Positions 8,461-17,046 of a stretch of DNA of 64,000 bases are shown here, one piece after another. The notes beneath the pieces were generated by a model that saw only the letters and a list, made by a program, of their open reading frames with translations, ran no database searches and was not told the DNA's origin. Made by a program: the position numbers and the translations under genes. The first letter of the stretch is position 1. The number at the start of each line of letters is the position of its first letter. The stretch comes from an uncultured Microbacterium sp. Its GTDB lineage: Bacteria > Actinomycetota > Actinomycetes > Actinomycetales > Microbacteriaceae. The DNA lies in the NCBI RefSeq assembly GCF_947632095.1, contig NZ_CANROA010000004.1:30408-94407 (forward strand). The letters are read 5' to 3'.

Positions 8461-9216
8461 ATGACGACGCTCACGTGGACGGACCTCGTTCCGTCGCTGG
8501 TCGGCATCATCGCGCTCACGGCCCTCGCGACGGCGGTCCTCGGGCTCTCCCGCATCCCCCATCTGCGGGCTCCCGCACTCGCCGTGCTGCGCGGGACCGT
8601 GCAGTTGGCCGTGATCAGCGCGCTGCTGTCGGGGATCCTCACCGATCCGAGGGGAATCGCCGCCGCACTCGTGGTGATGTACGTCGTCGCGACAACGGTC
8701 GCCTCCGGCCGGATCGGACGCACACGGCGCACGGTCGCGGTGATGGCCGTGTCGATCGCGGCCGGCGTCGTCGCCGCACTGTCGATCGTCTTCATGACCG
8801 GGGCGATCGATTTCACGCCGCGCTACGCGCTGGCGCTCGGCGCGATCGTCATCGGCAACACGATGGGGATCGCGGCTCTGACGGCGCGCATCTTTCACCG
8901 GTCGTTGCACGATCACTGGGACGAGGCGGAGGGCTGGCTGGCGCTGGGAGCGACGGCGCGCGAGTCCACCGTGCTACGAGCACGGGAAGCCGTGCGGGAA
9001 GCGCTGATCCCCTCGATCGATCAGACGCGCACGACGGGGCTCGTGGTGCTGCCGGGTGCTTTCGTCGGGGCGATCTTCGGTGGTCTGTCTCCCTTTGAGG
9101 CCGGGCGCTTCCAGATCGTCGTGCTCGCGGCGATCATCGCGGCGGGGTCGATCACCGCCGTGCTCGTGGTGCGTGGGCTCGGAGACGTCCGCACGCGGCC
9201 GCAGGCCATGCGCTGA
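8461..9216 (+). CDS. FetB-like ABC permease (UPF0014 family)
   Basis: Integral membrane protein of the FetB/UPF0014 family; E. coli FetAB exports iron and lessens oxidative stress, which is known for that pair only. The protein is 251 residues with about seven hydrophobic segments and two family landmarks: VLRGTVQLAVI near residue 42 and TTGLVVLPGAFVGAIFGG near residue 190, with the cytoplasmic ALGATARESTV loop between. No FetA-type ATPase lies beside it; the nearest ATPase is the siderophore one 37 bp upstream. It may use that ATPase, an unlinked one, or have another metal substrate. Confidence 0.82.
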   Translation: MTTLTWTDLVPSLVGIIALTALATAVLGLSRIPHLRAPALAVLRGTVQLAVISALLSGILTDPRGIAAALVVMYVVATTVASGRIGRTRRTVAVMAVSIAAGVVAALSIVFMTGAIDFTPRYALALGAIVIGNTMGIAALTARIFHRSLHDHWDEAEGWLALGATARESTVLRAREAVREALIPSIDQTRTTGLVVLPGAFVGAIFGGLSPFEAGRFQIVVLAAIIAAGSITAVLVVRGLGDVRTRPQAMR

Positions 9217-9219
9217 GCG

Positions 9220-9429
9220 CTACAGCTCGATCCCGTGGGATTCGTCATTCACACCGGTGTTGCCGCCCTTGCGCGACTCGGCGGCGATGAGCCACACGAC
9301 CGAGACGACGAGGGCGAGGAGAAGCCCCAGCCATACGTTCTCGAGGATCAGCCCGATCACGATTCCGACGGCGAACAGCGCCACCGTTCCACCGAGCCAG
9401 GTCCACCGCTGCTTCTTCGTCGCCGCCAT
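9220..9429 (-). CDS. Small two-helix membrane protein, function unknown
   Basis: A 69-residue protein not assigned to a function. It has a basic N-terminus (ATKKQRW) and two hydrophobic segments at about residues 10-28 and 30-49 separated by a short turn, then a polar tail. It ends 3 bp after the convergent FetB-like gene. A TAGGCT hexamer six bases before its ATG indicates a leaderless transcript, which supports it as a real gene. Confidence 0.6.
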   Translation of the reverse strand: MAATKKQRWTWLGGTVALFAVGIVIGLILENVWLGLLLALVVSVVWLIAAESRKGGNTGVNDESHGIEL

Positions 9430-9435
9430 GCGGCC

Positions 9436-9441
9436 AGCCTA
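9436..9441 (-). promoter_or_regulatory. -10 element, small membrane protein gene (leaderless)
   Basis: On the minus strand TAGGCT is followed by six bases and then the ATG at 9429, placing the transcription start at or next to the A of the ATG. Confidence 0.55.
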
Positions 9442-10377
9442 GCGGCGGCGGTGATCCTCCGGTGCGAGGCGCGGGCCGCGGCGCGCTTCGACGGCACCGC
9501 CGGCGAGGATGAGCCGGATGACGCGCTGGCGATGGCCCCGCCACGGCTCGAGCAGCTCCAGCATCCCGTCGTCGTCGACGCGCCGCCCGATCAGCGCGAA
9601 GCCGACTTGGTGGGAGAGATGGTAATCGCCGACGCTGACGGCATCGGGATCACCGAGGGCGCGGATGCGGGTTTCGGATGCCGTCCAGGCGCCGATTCCC
9701 GGCAGGCTGGTGAGCACCCGGTCGCGGGCGGAGGGGGAGTCGGCTGCGAGAACGGCCGTGGCGAGGCGCTCACCGCGTTGGGCGTTGTGCACGATGGTGC
9801 GTGACTGCGGGGGCTCGACGCCGGCGCGGTGCCAGGCCCACGACGGGATGCGGCGCCACCCGTCGACGGCGGGCGGCGCGAACAGGGGCCGCGGCGCGGG
9901 CCCCGGGGCGCGTTCACCGAATCGCGACACGAGGGCGCGCCAGGCACCGAAGGCCTGGAGCGAGGTGACCTTCTGCTCGAGGACGGCGCTCGCGAACGCG
10001 TCGAAGACCAGGTCGGTTCGGGTGAGTCTGGTTGTGGCGTGCCGGCGGGCGAGGCCTGCGAGTGTCGGATGCTGCGACACGTCGAATCCGGTCGCATCGT
10101 CGTCGGCGCCGCACAGCCGAGGAAGCTGATCGAGAGCCCACTCGGCGCCCGGCCCCCAGGCGGTCGCGTGCACGCCCTCCGTGCTCTGCCGCAACGCGAG
10201 CGTTGTGACGCCCTGCGGGGTGCGCGATGCGCGCCACAGGGTTTGACCGTCGACGACCGTCGTCGGATCCTTCGCGCCGCGCGCGAGGAAACCGACCGTG
10301 CGGAACAGGTTCAGCGCATCGCGGGGACGATATGTCGACTGCAGGGGGACGGCGGGGTCCTCTGCATCGGTCGGCAT
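9439..10377 (-). CDS. DNA-3-methyladenine glycosylase 2 family protein (AlkA-like, HhH-GPD)
   Basis: Base-excision repair glycosylase that removes alkylated bases. It is 312 residues. The helix-hairpin-helix is in LTSLPGIGAWTASETRIRA (about residues 224-242), and the catalytic Asp follows in DAVSVGDYHL, spaced as in the HhH-GPD family; an upstream helix AFASAVLEQKVTSLQAFGAWR is the usual entry to the fold. There is no AraC/Ada domain, so it is a stand-alone glycosylase. The stop lies 9 bp from the start of the downstream small membrane gene, overlapping that gene's -10 element. Confidence 0.88.
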   Translation of the reverse strand: MPTDAEDPAVPLQSTYRPRDALNLFRTVGFLARGAKDPTTVVDGQTLWRASRTPQGVTTLALRQSTEGVHATAWGPGAEWALDQLPRLCGADDDATGFDVSQHPTLAGLARRHATTRLTRTDLVFDAFASAVLEQKVTSLQAFGAWRALVSRFGERAPGPAPRPLFAPPAVDGWRRIPSWAWHRAGVEPPQSRTIVHNAQRGERLATAVLAADSPSARDRVLTSLPGIGAWTASETRIRALGDPDAVSVGDYHLSHQVGFALIGRRVDDDGMLELLEPWRGHRQRVIRLILAGGAVEARRGPRLAPEDHRRR

Positions 10378-10383
10378 GCGGCC

Positions 10384-10389
10384 ACTCTA
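10384..10389 (-). promoter_or_regulatory. -10 element, AlkA-like gene (leaderless)
   Basis: Minus-strand TAGAGT, six bases, then the ATG at 10377. Confidence 0.55.
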
Positions 10390-10433
10390 CGTCCGGGGGC
10401 CGACAGTGCGCCGAAGAACGCTGTGCGAGGCGA

Positions 10434-11162
10434 TCAGAAGCGGTCGGGCGAGGGCGTGCCGTGGCCGTAGCGGATCACGACATCGGCGTGGCGGTCGAAG
10501 CGGTATCCGACGCCGCGCACGGTGCGCACGATGTCCTCGTAACGGCCGAGCTTGGCACGCAGGCGACGCACATGCACGTCGATCGTGCGCTCGCCGGGAG
10601 TCTCGTCCTCGGGGGACTGCCAGAGCGCCTCGACGAGCTCGGAGCGCTCGATCGTGCGCCCCTCGCGCAGCACGAGGTACTGCAGCAGCTCGAACTCCTT
10701 GTACGTGAACGAGGCCGAGTCGCCGTCGATCAGGACGCGCTTGCGGGAGATGTCGACCGTGACGCCGTAGTCCTCGTCCTTCTCGTCCTCCTCGGCGGCT
10801 TTGGAGCGCGCGATCGCGCCGGGTTCCTGGAGGGCCAGCCGGACGACATCGAGGTCGCGGCCGCCGGAGCCGTGCGGTGCGAGGGCGACGGTGGCGTGGG
10901 TCTCCGCGCCGGGGGCGAGCTCGGCGAGCGTGCGTCGGAGGGCGTCCACGAGGAGGGGGAGGCTGACGCCGGCTTCGGCGGCCTTGATCTCGTCGAGGCC
11001 GACGTAGAGGGCGAAGCCGCGCGGGGAGCGGGTGGCCGGAAGATCGGCGGCGGACGGCGCTGCGGGGGCGGCGAGCGGCTCCTCGTAGCGGGGCACGGCG
11101 CGCAGGTGCGGAGCGCGGGCAGCAGCGGAAGCGGGACGCTCGAGGGTAGCGATGTTCGACAT
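10434..11162 (-). CDS. Winged-helix DNA-binding regulator without receiver domain
   Basis: Transcription regulator of 242 residues. The C-terminal part (about residues 125-235) is an OmpR/PhoB-type winged helix: FTYKEFELLQYLVLREGR, the ERTIDVHVRRLRAKL recognition helix and the VRTVRGVGYRF wing. The first 120 residues are Ala/Pro-rich, then GFALYVGLDEIKAAEAGVSL, and show no phospho-acceptor receiver pattern, so it is not a standard response regulator. The start at 11162 (MSNIATL) is preferred over an upstream ATG because AAGGAC lies nine bases before it. A strong promoter and a leaderless Cys/Met-rich mini-ORF lie upstream. Regulated genes are unknown. Confidence 0.85.
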   Translation of the reverse strand: MSNIATLERPASAAARAPHLRAVPRYEEPLAAPAAPSAADLPATRSPRGFALYVGLDEIKAAEAGVSLPLLVDALRRTLAELAPGAETHATVALAPHGSGGRDLDVVRLALQEPGAIARSKAAEEDEKDEDYGVTVDISRKRVLIDGDSASFTYKEFELLQYLVLREGRTIERSELVEALWQSPEDETPGERTIDVHVRRLRAKLGRYEDIVRTVRGVGYRFDRHADVVIRYGHGTPSPDRF

Positions 11163-11318
11163 GATGATGAGTCCTTGAAGAGTGCTGAACCGGTCGACGG
11201 TTCGGTGGTGTTGCACGAATGACCGAGAAGGCCGTGTACGAGCACGCAGGTGGATGCTCGGGGACACCGACGTCGCAGATCGCGAAAGAGTCGGGTCAAA
11301 CGGGTTGACTGGGTGGGG

Positions 11319-11420
11319 TCAGCTACACATTCGGCAACACATGCCAACGCAGCCGGGCATCATCATCCCGGCAGTCCTGTTCGCCTCCTGGGCGGACAAA
11401 GGGCGTGCGTTGGTGGTCAT
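11319..11420 (-). CDS. Leaderless Cys/Met-rich leader peptide candidate (33 aa)
   Basis: A 33-codon ORF starting at the ATG at 11420, exactly six bases after a CATAAT -10 element, so transcription should begin at the start codon. The last 15 residues contain four Cys and five Met (MMM at 19-21 and the end CVGMCCRMCS). The stop is 156 bases before the winged-helix regulator start. Leaderless Cys-rich small ORFs acting by cysteine-responsive attenuation are known in mycobacteria; the role here is inferred by analogy. Alternatives: a metal-binding peptide, translation only from the internal MMM (11366), or a chance ORF. I do not recognise a family. Confidence 0.5.
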   Translation of the reverse strand: MTTNARPLSAQEANRTAGMMMPGCVGMCCRMCS

Positions 11421-11426
11421 GGGGGG

Positions 11427-11456
11427 ATTATGTCTGAGGATGACGCTCCATGTCAA
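11427..11456 (-). promoter_or_regulatory. Strong sigma-70-type promoter upstream of the leader ORF and regulator
   Basis: Minus strand: TTGACA (11456-11451, perfect -35), 18-bp spacer, CATAAT (11432-11427, five of six), six C residues, ATG. It is among the two best promoter matches in the window. It should drive the leader ORF and the winged-helix gene, giving that gene a leader of about 258 bases. Confidence 0.75.
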
Positions 11457-11483
11457 AACGAGACCTCGTGTGACGCGGTGGCC

Positions 11484-11489
11484 TAGCGT
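11484..11489 (+). promoter_or_regulatory. -10 element, small acetyltransferase gene (leaderless)
   Basis: TAGCGT, six bases (GGAGGC, also a possible Shine-Dalgarno), then the ATG at 11496. Confidence 0.5.
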
Positions 11490-11495
11490 GGAGGC

Positions 11496-11804
11496 ATGAC
11501 CTCTTCGACGACCATCGATGGCTTCATCCTCACGGACGAGAAGGATGCCTCGCGCTACACGCTCATGCGTGACGGCAAGCTCGTCAGCGTGCTCGACTAC
11601 CGCGACGACGGGAGCACGATCGCCCTCACCCGCGCCTTCACGATCCCGACTTTCCGGGGACAGGGGCATGCTGCGCGCATCACCGCGGGCGCCGTCGCCG
11701 ACATCGAGTCGCGTGCGGATCGCCGCATCGATCCGGTGTGCTGGTATGTGGCCGAGTGGTTCGAGCAGAACCCCGGCAAGCAGGTGCTGCTGCGTCGACG
11801 CTGA
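11496..11804 (+). CDS. Small GNAT-like N-acetyltransferase (YidJ/YjdJ type)
   Basis: Protein of 102 residues resembling the minimal GCN5-related acetyltransferases of the YjdJ type. It shows the short beta strands LVSVLDY and IALTRAFTIPTFRGQGHAARIT, where RGQGHA is the acetyl-CoA pyrophosphate loop (Q/RxxGxG/A pattern, about residues 54-59), followed by an amphipathic helix and WYVAEWFEQNP. The substrate is not known for this group. It stands alone, divergent from the leader/regulator transcription unit, with a leaderless-type -10 box. Confidence 0.78.
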   Translation: MTSSTTIDGFILTDEKDASRYTLMRDGKLVSVLDYRDDGSTIALTRAFTIPTFRGQGHAARITAGAVADIESRADRRIDPVCWYVAEWFEQNPGKQVLLRRR

Positions 11805-11896
11805 CCGCGTCGGCGTGTGACGTCGTGTTACGGCGCCGCCGGGCTCCTACGGGGGCTGAAGCGGCACGTCGGGGGACCGATGTCGGTGGTCCTGCG

Positions 11897-11902
11897 TAGC
11901 GT
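11897..11902 (+). promoter_or_regulatory. -10 element, sbcD (leaderless)
   Basis: TAGCGT, six bases, then ATG at 11909. This spacing favours ATG 11909 over the in-frame GTG at 11903. Confidence 0.55.
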
Positions 11903-11908
11903 GTGAGT

Positions 11909-13063
11909 ATGCGAATCCTGCACACCTCCGATTGGCACATCGGTCGAACCTTCCACGGTCATTCCACGCTCGTCGCGCTCGGCGAGGTGCTGTCGGCGAT
12001 GGTCGAGCAGGTGCGTGAGAACCACGTCGATGTCGTGATCGTCGCGGGCGATGTGTTCGACTCGGCGACGCCGGCAGGGCCGGCCTACACGCTGCTCGGC
12101 GACACGCTGGTCGGGCTCCACGAGGCGGGCGCACGCGTGATCGTCACGAGCGGCAATCACGATTCTGCCGCACGGCTCGGGTTCCAGGCGCGACTGCTGC
12201 GCGACGGCATCCATGTGCTGACCGATCCGCTGGCGATCGGCGATCCGATCGTGGTCGACGATGCCGATGGCGCCGTGCACTTCTACGGCATCCCCTATCT
12301 CGAGCCCGCGATCGTTCGTCGTCACTGGCCGGACGCGCCGCTGCGCTCGCAGGCGCAGACGATGGCTCACGCCATGGGGCTCGTGCGTGAGGCGATGGAG
12401 GAAAACCCGGGGCGCTCGGTGGCGATCGCGCACTGCTTCGCCGCCGGGGTCGAGGCGACTGACGGACTCGAGCGCGAGGTGCGTCAGGGCGGTCTCGACG
12501 TCGTGCCGCTCAGCGTCTTCGACGGGCTTGACTATGTAGCCCTCGGCCATATCCACGGGCGGCAGAAACTCACCGAACGGGTCCGATATGCGGGCGCGCC
12601 CCTGCACTACAGCTTCGGCGAACAGCACAAGGAGCGAGGGTCCTGGCTCATCGACCTCGGCCCGTCCGGAGAGCTCCAGGCGCGGTGGCTGCCGCTTCCA
12701 GTGCCCCGTCGACTCGTGACGCTGACCGCACCGCTGGACGAGATCCTCTCCGAGGAGAACATCCGCGAGCACGTCGACGATTGGGTGTGCGCGGTGTACA
12801 CCGACACTCTGCCGCAGACCGAGCCGATGCGCCGGCTCAAGGAGCGCTTCCCCTTCTGCGCGATGGTGCAGCACGCCCCTGCCGTCACCGCGGCCCAGGA
12901 CGAGCGCTCCTACGCGATGCGGCTGAGCACGGCGGCGACGGACGCCGAGCGCATCGAGGCGTTCCTGGGGCACGTGCGCGGCGGCGAGGGGCCCAGCGAT
13001 CGCGAGAGCGAGCTCATCGGCGATGTGCTCGATGAGCGCGTCGCGGCCGAGGCGGTGGCCTGA
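11909..13063 (+). CDS. sbcD: Exonuclease SbcCD, nuclease subunit SbcD
   Basis: Mn-dependent nuclease subunit (Mre11 homologue) of SbcCD, which opens hairpins and cuts protein-blocked DNA ends. It is 384 residues with the calcineurin-like phosphoesterase motifs in order: HTSDWHIGR (residues 5-13), AGDVFDS (about 48-54), TSGNHDS (about 86-92) and ALGHIHGRQ (about 211-219). The start at 11909 gives the usual MRILHTSDWH N-terminus and fits the leaderless -10 box. Its stop overlaps the sbcC start (TGATG), so the two subunits are co-translated. Confidence 0.97.
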   Translation: MRILHTSDWHIGRTFHGHSTLVALGEVLSAMVEQVRENHVDVVIVAGDVFDSATPAGPAYTLLGDTLVGLHEAGARVIVTSGNHDSAARLGFQARLLRDGIHVLTDPLAIGDPIVVDDADGAVHFYGIPYLEPAIVRRHWPDAPLRSQAQTMAHAMGLVREAMEENPGRSVAIAHCFAAGVEATDGLEREVRQGGLDVVPLSVFDGLDYVALGHIHGRQKLTERVRYAGAPLHYSFGEQHKERGSWLIDLGPSGELQARWLPLPVPRRLVTLTAPLDEILSEENIREHVDDWVCAVYTDTLPQTEPMRRLKERFPFCAMVQHAPAVTAAQDERSYAMRLSTAATDAERIEAFLGHVRGGEGPSDRESELIGDVLDERVAAEAVA

Positions 13064-16059
13064 TGCGTCTGCACCGTCTCGACATCCAGGGATTCGGGCC
13101 TTTCCTCGACCGGCAGACGGTCGACTTCGATCGTTTCGCGGACGACGGCATCTTCCTCATCGCCGGGCGCACCGGCGCCGGTAAATCGAGCATCCTCGAC
13201 GCCGTGTGCTTCGGCCTCTACGGCGGTGTTCCGCGCTATGAGAGCGGCGACAAGCGGCTGCGCAGCGATCACTGCGCTCCCGAGCACGTCAGCGAGGTGG
13301 TCGTGGAGTTCAGCACGGCTGCCGGCCGATTCCGGGTCACCCGTTCGCCGGAGTACCTGCGCCCGGCCAAACGCGGCGGCGGCATGACCAAGCAGGCGCC
13401 CGCCGTCGCCCTCGAACAATGGATCGATGACGCGTGGGTCGGTCTGGCCGCGCGGGCCGTCGACGTCGCCGGAGAGCTCGACGGCATTCTGCAGCTGAGC
13501 CGTGAGCAGTTCCTCCAGGTGATCCTGCTCGCCCAGAACCGCTTCGCGCGGTTCCTGCTCGCCGACAGCAAGGAGCGGCAGTCCTTGCTGCGCAAGCTCT
13601 TCGGAACCGAACGCTTCGATGACGTGCAGGCGCGATTCGAGGCGCGTCGGCGCGAAGCCGAGAACGCGTTGACGGGGCGCACGGCGACCATCGAAGCGGG
13701 CCTCGCCCAGGCCGAGCGACTCGTCACGAACGCCGATCTGTGGGGCGGGCACGACCCCTCCGGCAGCGCGCAACCGGCCCCGCAACGGCTCGACGGTCTC
13801 CGAGCAGCGCAACAGCGCGCCGATGACCGGGTCGTGCGCACGGCGAGCGGGCGCGATGAGGAATCAGTGCGGTTGAACGCGGCAGAGTCGGCAGTGGCGC
13901 GGGCCCGTGAGGTGCGCGCCGCGCAACAGGAGCGCGAAGCGGTCCGTGCGATCATCGCCCGGCTCGACGCGGCGGAGCCGGAAGTCGTCCTCGCCCGGTC
14001 GACTCTGAAGCGTGCGCGTGAGGCCGAGGCGCTTCGCGCTGTGCTCGACGCGGCACAGCGCGCGGAGCGGGAGAGCGAACGGACGCTCCAGGGCGAGGCC
14101 GTAGCCCGGGAGGCCTGGCAGCGTGATCACGGGAGCTGCGGCGATGACGACCTCGATACGCACGAGAACGACCCCGCTCGGCTCGAGGGCTACGCCGATC
14201 GATGCACGACGCAGAGCGGCACCTGGCAGCGCGCGGCCGATCTCGAGAAGGCTTCCTCCGCCCGCGCCGCCGAAATCGAGGCCGTGCAGAAGCAGATCGA
14301 CTCCGCGTCCGCTCGGCTCGAGGCCCACGACGGCGAACGGGCGGGGCTTCCCGAACGCATCGCGGCGCTCACCGTGCAGCGAGACGACGCCCGCCGCGCA
14401 GCCGATCGACTCGATGAGCGTCGGCGAGAGGTATCCGTCGCGACTGCTCGCCGCGATGCGGCGCTCGAAGCCGAGAAGCTTGGTGCCGAAGCGGAAGCCG
14501 CAGAACGCTCCGTCGTCGATGCCGGCGAGACCCTAGCCGCGGCGCAGAGCGCCCTCGCCGTTCTGCGCCGTCGGCGGCTCGAGGGATACGCCGGTGAACT
14601 GGCAGCGTCCCTCCTCCCCGACGAGCCCTGCGCCGTGTGCGGGTCCCGAGAGCATCCGGCGCCCGCCGAGCACAGCGACCCCGTCTCGCAGACGGACATC
14701 GACGCGGCCGAGAACACCCGCGATGAGGCCGCTCGGGCTGAGCGCGTCGCTCTCGACCGACTCTCGACGTCGCGCAGCGATCATGCCGCGCGCCTCGCGG
14801 TCGCCGATGGGCGCACCCCGCAGTCGGCGGCCGTCGAGCTGGAAGAGCTGAGCGCCGCGCTGAATGCCGCGCGGAGCGCTGTCGGCCTCCTGGCCGAGAC
14901 CGATGATGAGCTGGCTCGAGTCATCGCCCGCACCGAGGAACTCGAGCACGACCGCGCCGCGCTCGTCGACGCCCTGACGGCGGCGAGAGAGGCACGGGCG
15001 CTGATGCAACAGCGCCATGCCGACGCCGAGCAGACGATCGCCGAAGCGCTCGGTGGGTTCGCTTCGGTCGCGGAGCGGCTCGACATCGTGAGCACTCGCA
15101 TCAGCGCCGCCCGGGCCCTCGCCGGGGCTCTGCGCGAGGTGCAACGGTCGAAGAAGGCCGCTGTCGAAGCCGCTGAGGCCCTCGAGATCGCTCTGGCGGC
15201 CTCCGACTTCGCCAGTGCGGACGCCGTGCGCCAGGCGCTGCGCAGCAGCGTCGAACAGCAGGAGTTGGATGAGCGGATCACGGCGCACACCGTGCAGCGC
15301 GAGACGCAGCGCGAACGCCTGCACGCGCTCGACGAGCGCGCCCTGCCTGATGAGGAGATCGACCTCACGGCGATTCAGCAGACGCAGACGGAGGCGCGTG
15401 ATGCCTGGACGACGGCTCTCGACGCGGCGGCACGTGCCGAGAGCATCGCGGAGCAGCTTCGCGATCTGATCGCGGCGGCCGACGCGGCGCATGCTGAGAG
15501 CGCGCGCGAGCACGAGGATTTCAACGTGCTGCGCGGACTCGCCGACACGATCGCGGGGCGCGGTCCGAACACGCACAAGATGGCGTTGGAGACCTTCGTG
15601 CTCGCCGCCGAGCTCGAAGAGATCGTCCGCGCGGCCAACCGCCGCCTCAGCGACATGTCCACGGGCCGCTACCAGCTGCGTCACTCCGATGCGCTCGCGG
15701 CACGCGGAGCAGCATCCGGGCTCGGCATCGTCGTCTACGACGCGTTCACGGGGCAGGAGCGTCCGGCGCAATCGCTCTCCGGCGGAGAGACTTTCCTCAG
15801 CTCGCTGGCGCTCGCGCTCGGTCTCGCCGAAGTCGTCACGGCCCGCGCCGGCGGGATTCAGCTCGATACCCTGTTCATCGACGAAGGATTCGGATCCCTC
15901 GACGCCGACACGCTCGAGGTCGCGATGCGCACGCTCGATGAGTTGCGCAGCGGCGGCCGCACGGTCGGCGTCATCAGCCACGTGGAGAGCATGCAGGAAC
16001 AGATCCCCGCGCAGATCATCGTCGCTCAGAGCGAGCTGGGACCCAGCATCATTCGGTGA
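13063..16059 (+). CDS. sbcC: Exonuclease SbcCD, ATPase subunit SbcC
   Basis: Rad50-type SMC-like ATPase that partners SbcD. It is 998 residues: N-terminal ATPase lobe with Walker A GRTGAGKSSILD (about residues 35-46), two long Ala/Glu/Arg-rich coiled coils, a zinc hook CAVCG at about residue 523, and a C-terminal lobe with signature LSGGETFLSSLALALGL and Walker B DTLFIDEGFGSLD. The hook sits near the middle, as expected. The stop codon lies inside a perfect palindrome that probably terminates transcription. Confidence 0.97.
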   Translation: MRLHRLDIQGFGPFLDRQTVDFDRFADDGIFLIAGRTGAGKSSILDAVCFGLYGGVPRYESGDKRLRSDHCAPEHVSEVVVEFSTAAGRFRVTRSPEYLRPAKRGGGMTKQAPAVALEQWIDDAWVGLAARAVDVAGELDGILQLSREQFLQVILLAQNRFARFLLADSKERQSLLRKLFGTERFDDVQARFEARRREAENALTGRTATIEAGLAQAERLVTNADLWGGHDPSGSAQPAPQRLDGLRAAQQRADDRVVRTASGRDEESVRLNAAESAVARAREVRAAQQEREAVRAIIARLDAAEPEVVLARSTLKRAREAEALRAVLDAAQRAERESERTLQGEAVAREAWQRDHGSCGDDDLDTHENDPARLEGYADRCTTQSGTWQRAADLEKASSARAAEIEAVQKQIDSASARLEAHDGERAGLPERIAALTVQRDDARRAADRLDERRREVSVATARRDAALEAEKLGAEAEAAERSVVDAGETLAAAQSALAVLRRRRLEGYAGELAASLLPDEPCAVCGSREHPAPAEHSDPVSQTDIDAAENTRDEAARAERVALDRLSTSRSDHAARLAVADGRTPQSAAVELEELSAALNAARSAVGLLAETDDELARVIARTEELEHDRAALVDALTAAREARALMQQRHADAEQTIAEALGGFASVAERLDIVSTRISAARALAGALREVQRSKKAAVEAAEALEIALAASDFASADAVRQALRSSVEQQELDERITAHTVQRETQRERLHALDERALPDEEIDLTAIQQTQTEARDAWTTALDAAARAESIAEQLRDLIAAADAAHAESAREHEDFNVLRGLADTIAGRGPNTHKMALETFVLAAELEEIVRAANRRLSDMSTGRYQLRHSDALAARGAASGLGIVVYDAFTGQERPAQSLSGGETFLSSLALALGLAEVVTARAGGIQLDTLFIDEGFGSLDADTLEVAMRTLDELRSGGRTVGVISHVESMQEQIPAQIIVAQSELGPSIIR

Positions 16060-16081
16060 GGGATGCCGCGGCATCCCTCAC
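16056..16081. terminator. Bidirectional terminator between sbcC and the aldo/keto reductase gene
   Basis: A 26-base perfect palindrome with core GGATGCCGCGGCATCC (16061-16076) that includes the sbcC stop and lies 11 bp before the end of the convergent gene. No U-tract follows on either side. The same 16-bp core recurs at 49250-49265. Confidence 0.65.
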
Positions 16082-16092
16082 GGGTACCGGCA

Positions 16093-17046
16093 TCAGTCGG
16101 CTGCGGGGCTCCAATCCGAAACGCTGCGCAGCACGGTCAGGTCTTCATCCGACAGCTGCAGGCGTGCTCCGTTCAGGAGACCGGCGACCTGGTCGACCCG
16201 TGACGCGCTCGCGATCGGGGCGATCACGGTCGGCTGAGCGCGCAGCCAGGCCAGTGCCACCGCGGGGATCGACGTCCCGTGCTCGTCGGCGATCCGCTCG
16301 AGCTCGCCGACGACGCGCAGTCCGTGCTCCGTGGCGTATTTCGCGGCACCGGCTGCACGCGGAGTATCCACGGCCGCGGCATCCGTCGACCGGTACTTCC
16401 CGGTGAGGAATCCGGCGGCGAGGGCGAAATAGGGCACGAGGCCCAGGCCGCGCTCCTCGGCGAGGGGGATGATCTCGGCCTCGACATCGTTGCGGTGCAC
16501 GAGGTTGTAATGGGGCTGAATGGCGATGGGCCGTGCGACGCCGAGTTCGTCGGCGAGCGAGATCCATGCACGGATGCGGTCGGCGGAATAGTTCGACACG
16601 GCGATGTGGCGCACGAGTCCGTCCGCGACGAGCGCGCCGAAGGCGGCGACGGTCTCCTCGAGCGGCGTGGCCGGGTCATCGAAGTGCGCGTAGTACAGAT
16701 CGATCGTGTCGGCGCCGAGCCGCTTCAACGAGGCCTCGGCCGCGGCGCGCACGTTCCCGGCCGACAGGCCCGGGAACTCGGGGTGCTGGCTGACCTTCGT
16801 CGCGACCGTCACGCCGGACGGCCTGCGGGCAGCGAGCCACTCGCCGATGATCCGCTCGCTCTCGCCGCCGCTGTGCCCGGGGACCCAGTGGCTGTAGGAG
16901 TCGGCGGTGTCGATGAAGTTTCCTCCGCCGTCGACGTAGGCGTCGAGGATCGCGAAGGACGCGTCGCGGTCCGCCGTCCAGCCGAACACGTTCCCACCGA
17001 GTGCGAGGGGGAAGACGTCGAGGTCGCTGGTGCCGAGGAGGGTCAT
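16093..17046 (-). CDS. Aldo/keto reductase
   Basis: NADP(H)-dependent oxidoreductase of the AKR superfamily, 317 residues from the ATG at 17046 ([19 protein letters not shown]). The AKR tetrad is visible: Asp in [12 protein letters not shown] (Asp and Tyr), Lys in ATKVSQH, and His in [22 protein letters not shown] and [14 protein letters not shown] form the cofactor-phosphate region. It most resembles the general stress/YhdN-like class. An upstream in-frame start at 17103 is less likely because it would add a basic, unrelated extension. The substrate cannot be told. It is divergent from nadE. Confidence 0.93.
   Translation of the reverse strand: MTLLGTSDLDVFPLALGGNVFGWTADRDASFAILDAYVDGGGNFIDTADSYSHWVPGHSGGESERIIGEWLAARRPSGVTVATKVSQHPEFPGLSAGNVRAAAEASLKRLGADTIDLYYAHFDDPATPLEETVAAFGALVADGLVRHIAVSNYSADRIRAWISLADELGVARPIAIQPHYNLVHRNDVEAEIIPLAEERGLGLVPYFALAAGFLTGKYRSTDAAAVDTPRAAGAAKYATEHGLRVVGELERIADEHGTSIPAVALAWLRAQPTVIAPIASASRVDQVAGLLNGARLQLSDEDLTVLRSVSDWSPAAD

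Noticed and set aside
11341..11499. Plus-strand ORF opposite the leader peptide
   Set aside because: No promoter or ribosome-binding site, overlaps the start of the acetyltransferase gene, no domain; the minus-strand ORF has the promoter.
11903..11908. GTG at 11903 as the sbcD start
   Set aside because: It would directly abut the -10 hexamer; ATG 11909 gives the usual N-terminus and the six-base spacing.
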